Source: Mesotaenium endlicherianum (lineage: Eukaryota; Streptophyta; Zygnematophyceae; Zygnematales; Mesotaeniaceae). From it: a stretch of 60,474 nt of DNA. A model generated the notes under the pieces. It saw only the letters and a program-made list of their open reading frames with translations, did no database searches and was not told the origin of the DNA. The stretch spans positions 444,158 through 504,631 of the forward strand of contig WELA01005835.1 of NCBI GenBank assembly GCA_009602735.1. Reading direction: 5' to 3'. The stretch's first letter is position 1. Each line of letters begins with the position of its first letter. This document shows positions 56,576-60,474 of this stretch, one piece after another. Both the position numbers and the translations under genes were made by a program.

Positions 56576-57042
56576 TATATTATATCTGTGTTTATCATAC
56601 ATATCTATACACGTGTATATGTGTGTGTAGGCGTTTATTTATAGCTATAGACATACAATACTTATGTTTACACATGAGACTTTGGAAGTTGTTACCAGGA
56701 TCTACCCGAGGTAAGACGAGATGACACACGACACGACAAGATGAGATGACAATGTCAATGCAGTGTTTCTTGGCAGAGGATCAGTTTGGTGGTGGATTTT
56801 GCTTTCACAGGTGGGCTTGTCTGGCAACGGAAAGTTAACTTACCGGAAGTCCTGGAGCGTGCTGTCGTCGTCCAGCACGGCGTGCGGCGGGAGTGCGGCA
56901 GCTGGCACGTCCGCCTGGAGGAGGGCGGCCATGATGAGCTGGACGGCAGAGGGGTCGCGCGCGAGCAGCAGCATGCTGGTCTTGGCGCGCAGGTCGTGCT
57001 CCGCGCTGCGCACGTCCTGCACCAGGCGCGCCACCTGTTGCG

Positions 57043-57082
<40 letters not shown>

Positions 57083-60000
57083 CACGTACGGGAAAAAAAA
57101 AGAGTGAGATGGGAGGAGGGAGGGAGGGAGGGAGGGAGGGAGGAGGGAACCATTCACACGCACGCTTCATCCTGCGGCCTACACGTCATAACGAATCTAA
57201 GATTGCTCCTCGATTTTCTCTAAACACATTAAACAACACTTCCTTTCGCAAGAGAAAGTCCAACGAGTCGACCCGTGCCACTGCTGCTTCGCCCAGCGCG
57301 GAGAGGGGACCAAAACTGGTAGGGGCTCCAAAACCTCCTTCCTGAGAATGATTGAGGATGAAACTTTCTTAACAGACTCCCCGACTGTGAAATACGCTCC
57401 CGGACGGAGCGAGCGCGAGCGACGCAGCTGCGCAGCCGCACACTCAACTTATTGACTCCAGGGGGAAGCCCGTCCTTCACAGGAAGGAGAAGGTGGGCAG
57501 GAGAGGGGGGAGGCTGCAGCTGGCACAAGTGTGCGCTCGCACTGCTGCCTGGTGCTAGACCCTTTGAAGAAACAAGACACCTGCCATCTAATCCACCCAC
57601 TCCGAGACACTTTCGCCACCATAGTTCGTCCGTAACAAGCTCAACTCATCCCTCGCTCAGCTGGGCTGCCTTCACCAGGCTTCCTCGTCTTCGAGCACTT
57701 CCTGATTCAGCATCACGACAAGGCTTGTGCCAAAAACCGTGCCCCAGCAAGCATGCAGGCGGACGAGCAAGCGGGCGAGCGAGCGGGCGGCGGGCGGGCG
57801 GGCCTGTCGCCGAGTGCCGCCCGGGCGGCTGGCCAGATCACAGCAGAGAAGTCGTGGTGAGGTCCCTGCCTTGCCTGCATGACGTGCCGATAGCGGCATT
57901 GCTGGCAACGAAATGAAAGAGAGGCTCAAGGAGAGGCGCAGGGGGGCGCGCGGGGATGAGGATTCAGCAGAGAGGGGAGGGAGGGCAGAAGGGGGGGGGG
58001 GGCTCGGAGGCAGAGGCAGGCAGATGTTTGAACTTTCTGATTGAAACTCAGGACTTCAGATTTGGGCCTCCCGGCTCAGGGTTGGGGTTTTGGATATTGG
58101 CATCAGATTAGGGCTAGGGTACTGAATATGAGAATAGGCCTGCGACTTTCGGCTTTGGGCTTATGGTTTATTGTGAGGGCCCCAGGGGCTGACCTTGGAG
58201 ACGCGCGTGTCCTCCCTGTCAGTGTCCAGGTGGCACTTGAAGACGCTGACGCTGACGCTCATGCACGCGCAGGCTGCCAGCGGGGACGAGCCGCCGCCCG
58301 CTGCTCTCACGACGGGGTCGCGCAGCCAGTGCTGCGCGAGGTGCCACACGGGCGCGGGCCAGGTGGCGGACGCGCAAAGCGCCTGGTGGGGCCCGCTGAC
58401 AGCTGTGCGGATGTGGAAGAGCGCCGGCCCGTGGCCCGCCGCCACCACCTCGTCTGCTCTGTCCAACACCTGGCGCGCGAAGACGTCGAGACAGAAGCTA
58501 GCGAAAGGTCAGCAATCGCGTAGCACTTCAAGACTTTGAGAATTTCACATCGCGTGCCTCAACCATGCGTTGATGAATGCAACTCAAAAAGAAAAGGATG
58601 TTGAAATGCCAATAAAAATATGCATACACATAGTGACTCCTAGGAACATTGTATGATTTTTTAGAGCCGCCTACGGAAGTTAATTCATACCAATATATAT
58701 GATTTGAAGGAGATGGAAGGGCGTGAGATTGAGAGAGAGGAGCCCACCAGGAAGGACACACGCGAGAGCGACAGGGCGCCACATGTCAGCAGCGCAGCCA
58801 CACGGGGGGCCGTCCCTATCAAAACCTCCACAGCCTGCGACTCCAGCCTGCGGTCCCCCCATAACTTGAGCAACCCATCAGAATGCGCCACCTGTCCTGT
58901 CCCCGCTCACAGCAGCGCTTTAGAAACAGCACAAATATGACGTGTGGGCTTGCAGAAATGACTGCATGCACCACCGGAGGCCTCCACCTGTCCTCACAGC
59001 TGTCATGACACCTGTCCTGATGCCACATGACCCCACACCTGTCCTCCGCCGAGTATACGCTATAAGAGTCAGCATACGATACAGAACCAAGACGATATAT
59101 GTGTCTTCCTGCCATGCTTTTGACCCTCTCTCTTTTTCCTCTCGCTCAGCCTCCCCCTCCCTCTGTCCCTTCTTCTCACTTTCTCACAATCTTCCTCCCT
59201 CTTTCTCTCCCCCTTCCGCCCACCCTCTCTCCCTCCCTCGCTTCCACCCTCGCTTCCCTCTCCCTCCCTCACTTCCACCTTCGCTTCCCTCTCCCCCCTC
59301 TCCCTCCATCCGTCCCTCTCCCTCGTTCTCTCCCTCCCTCCCTCTCGCTCCATCCCACCCCTCCCCCCCCTGCGCTCGCTTTTAATTAAAGCTCCGGAGC
59401 TCCCCCCGATCACCCGGCAGGAGAATTGAGCGCCAGGTGGAAAGGGCAGTGAAGTGCCAAGTGGAACGAGCACAGCAGAAGAAGCAGGTTCTCGAGTGTC
59501 CGCTGATGCCACTCTGAAAGCACAATTCTCAGACAACATCAGCGTTGGAGAACTTCACCCAAAAGAAAAGAAAAAGAAAAAAAAACGATAGCAGGAATGC
59601 TAATTACGTCAAGATAACTCAGGGTTTGGCTCAGGGCGAGAGCACGAGCACGAAAGCCGGGCTTTGCTGGGTGCTGGGCTGCAGCGCAAGAACTTTGGGT
59701 TTAGGGTTTCAGCTGAAGCCAGGGCCGGGGTCGAGGGCCGTTGGGCTCAAGTGGGTTGCGCAAAGAATGGGCAGGACACCACGACAACAGAGCCCGGGCT
59801 AGAATCAGGGCTGTGCCCGGCGACCTGGGGTTTATCACTAGGACAATTAGGCTGCAGGTTGGAATTAGGGTTACAAAATGAGCAAGGGTCTGGGCTAGGG
59901 TCTGGCTAAGGTCTGGCTAGGATTTGGGCTAGAGTCTGGGCTAGGGTTTCTGCTAGGGTTGGCGGAGCCGGTGCCAGTGGATAGGGGTCAGGTGTTAAAG

Positions 60001-60474
60001 CCAAGGCCAGGCTTTGCCTGGCAACTCGGGACGCTCTGCCAGAGAGTTGGGCTAAGGGTCAATGTTACGGCTAGGGTTAGGAGTAGGGCTACGATCAGGG
60101 CAAGGGTTAGGCTTAGGGTGTAGACTATGGCAAGGCTTTCAGGACCGGTGCGTCGGAGTCGGGACCAGGGAGCTTTTGGGTCGGGCTTTTAGGATCTGGG
60201 CCCTCCAAGTTACATGCTTCAGGGCTTCCAATAGGACCTCCGAGTCCAGGGTGGGAGCTTCAGGATTTAGGGTTGGGGAACCTACCCAGCAGCCTGAGAC
60301 TCGATGTCGGAGGCCTCGTGGACGCAGACGGAGCGCAGCCCCAGGCTGCTCTTGAGGCCTCTCCACGCCTTCCTCAGCTGCGCCCCCCCCAAACCCCCCC
60401 CAAACCACCACCACACATATATACCCAAGATCTCAGCACCCCGGCTCGTATCCCCACACACTCCCCCCCCCTCC
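56002..60474 (-). CDS. DEAD-box RNA helicase-like protein, N-terminus beyond window
   Basis: Minus-strand exons: 60377-60286, 58891-58748, 58469-58194, 57034-56844, 56470-56002. The last four join in phase; one or more exons between the first two are probably missed. The first exon (GLRSVCVHEASD) fits the region between motifs Ia and Ib. The second contains IGTAPRVAALL where helicases have GTPGR, then LSLSRVSFL. The third begins VLDRADEVVAAG in place of VLDEAD, with ASATWP as motif III. The last has SGKLQILVATYA, VKLLVLFDFPTTAEAFEALL and a motif VI region (GQVARRTRAG) that departs from HRIGRTGRAG, then a Lys-rich tail. Loss of the DEAD Glu predicts poor or no ATP hydrolysis. Walker A lies outside the window. 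It may be a pseudo-helicase or a diverging gene. Confidence 0.72.
56544..56584. repeat. (AT)n microsatellite
   Basis: An AT run followed by TATAT-type variants in the last intron of the helicase-like gene. Confidence 0.9.
57043..57145. repeat. (CAGG)n and (GGAG/GGGA)n short tandem repeats
   Basis: CAGG units at 57043-57081 abut the acceptor of the 57034 exon, so on the minus strand a CCTG array forms its pyrimidine tract. A GGGA array follows at 57113-57145. Confidence 0.88.
59860..60135. repeat. Degenerate telomere-like intronic repeat
   Basis: GGGCTAGGGTCTGGCTAAGG, GGGCTAGGGTTTCTGCTAGG and GGCTAGGGTTAGG-type units recur many times inside an intron of the helicase-like gene. Confidence 0.65.

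Overview
The window is nuclear DNA from a eukaryote, most likely a green alga. Three things point there: a phylloquinone-pathway MenE/AAE14-type ligase, exons of a plastid-type digalactosyldiacylglycerol synthase, and a mix of plant-type (TTTAGGG-like) and TTAGGG-like telomeric motifs lying inside introns. Genes are split by many long, G+C-rich, low-complexity introns. Intergenic DNA is richer in A+T. I could not fix the species. There are assembly gaps at 16524-16625, 27211-27248 and 38473-39043, and a single N at 21985.

Layout. (1) 2429-14393, plus strand: a ten-exon acyl-CoA synthetase of the 2-succinylbenzoate-CoA ligase type (phylloquinone synthesis), swollen by low-complexity insertions and ending in A-R-L, a possible peroxisomal signal. 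(2) 15557-25075, minus strand, tail-to-tail with the first: a six-exon HhH-GPD DNA glycosylase-like gene with a large Ala/Gly-rich exon, two probable GC-AG introns, and two same-strand exons of a DGDG synthase stranded inside its third intron. (3) 26367-32158, plus strand: a ten-exon gene for a secreted beta-propeller (lactonase / carboxymuconate-cyclase-like) protein. (4) 32159-34412: A+T-rich DNA with a decayed retrotransposon gag fragment on the minus strand. (5) 34413-50104: a decayed tyrosine-recombinase (DIRS/PAT-like) retrotransposon with split direct repeats A1-ORFs-B1-A2-B2. Its gag is interrupted by a composite Ty3/gypsy chromovirus (35296-45775) flanked by a 5-bp TGCGG target duplication. 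The chromovirus carries gag and pol joined by a textbook -1 frameshift signal, and an unfamiliar third ORF in two diverged copies. (6) 51156-54370, plus strand: a five-exon gene for a small, probably mitochondrial, protein of unknown function. (7) 56002 to beyond the window end, minus strand: a DEAD-box helicase-like gene whose DEAD box reads DRAD and whose motif VI is eroded.

The most unusual signal runs across several genes. Introns contain tandem, decayed copies of the neighbouring exon-intron junction: donor-side copies follow exons and acceptor-side copies precede them. I see this in four separate genes, at periods of roughly 100-160 bp. It suggests that introns in this genome grow by repeated duplication of their own splice junctions. 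The second most interesting item is the retroelement ORF3 family, which sits between duplicated polypurine tracts and has its own splice-like leader.
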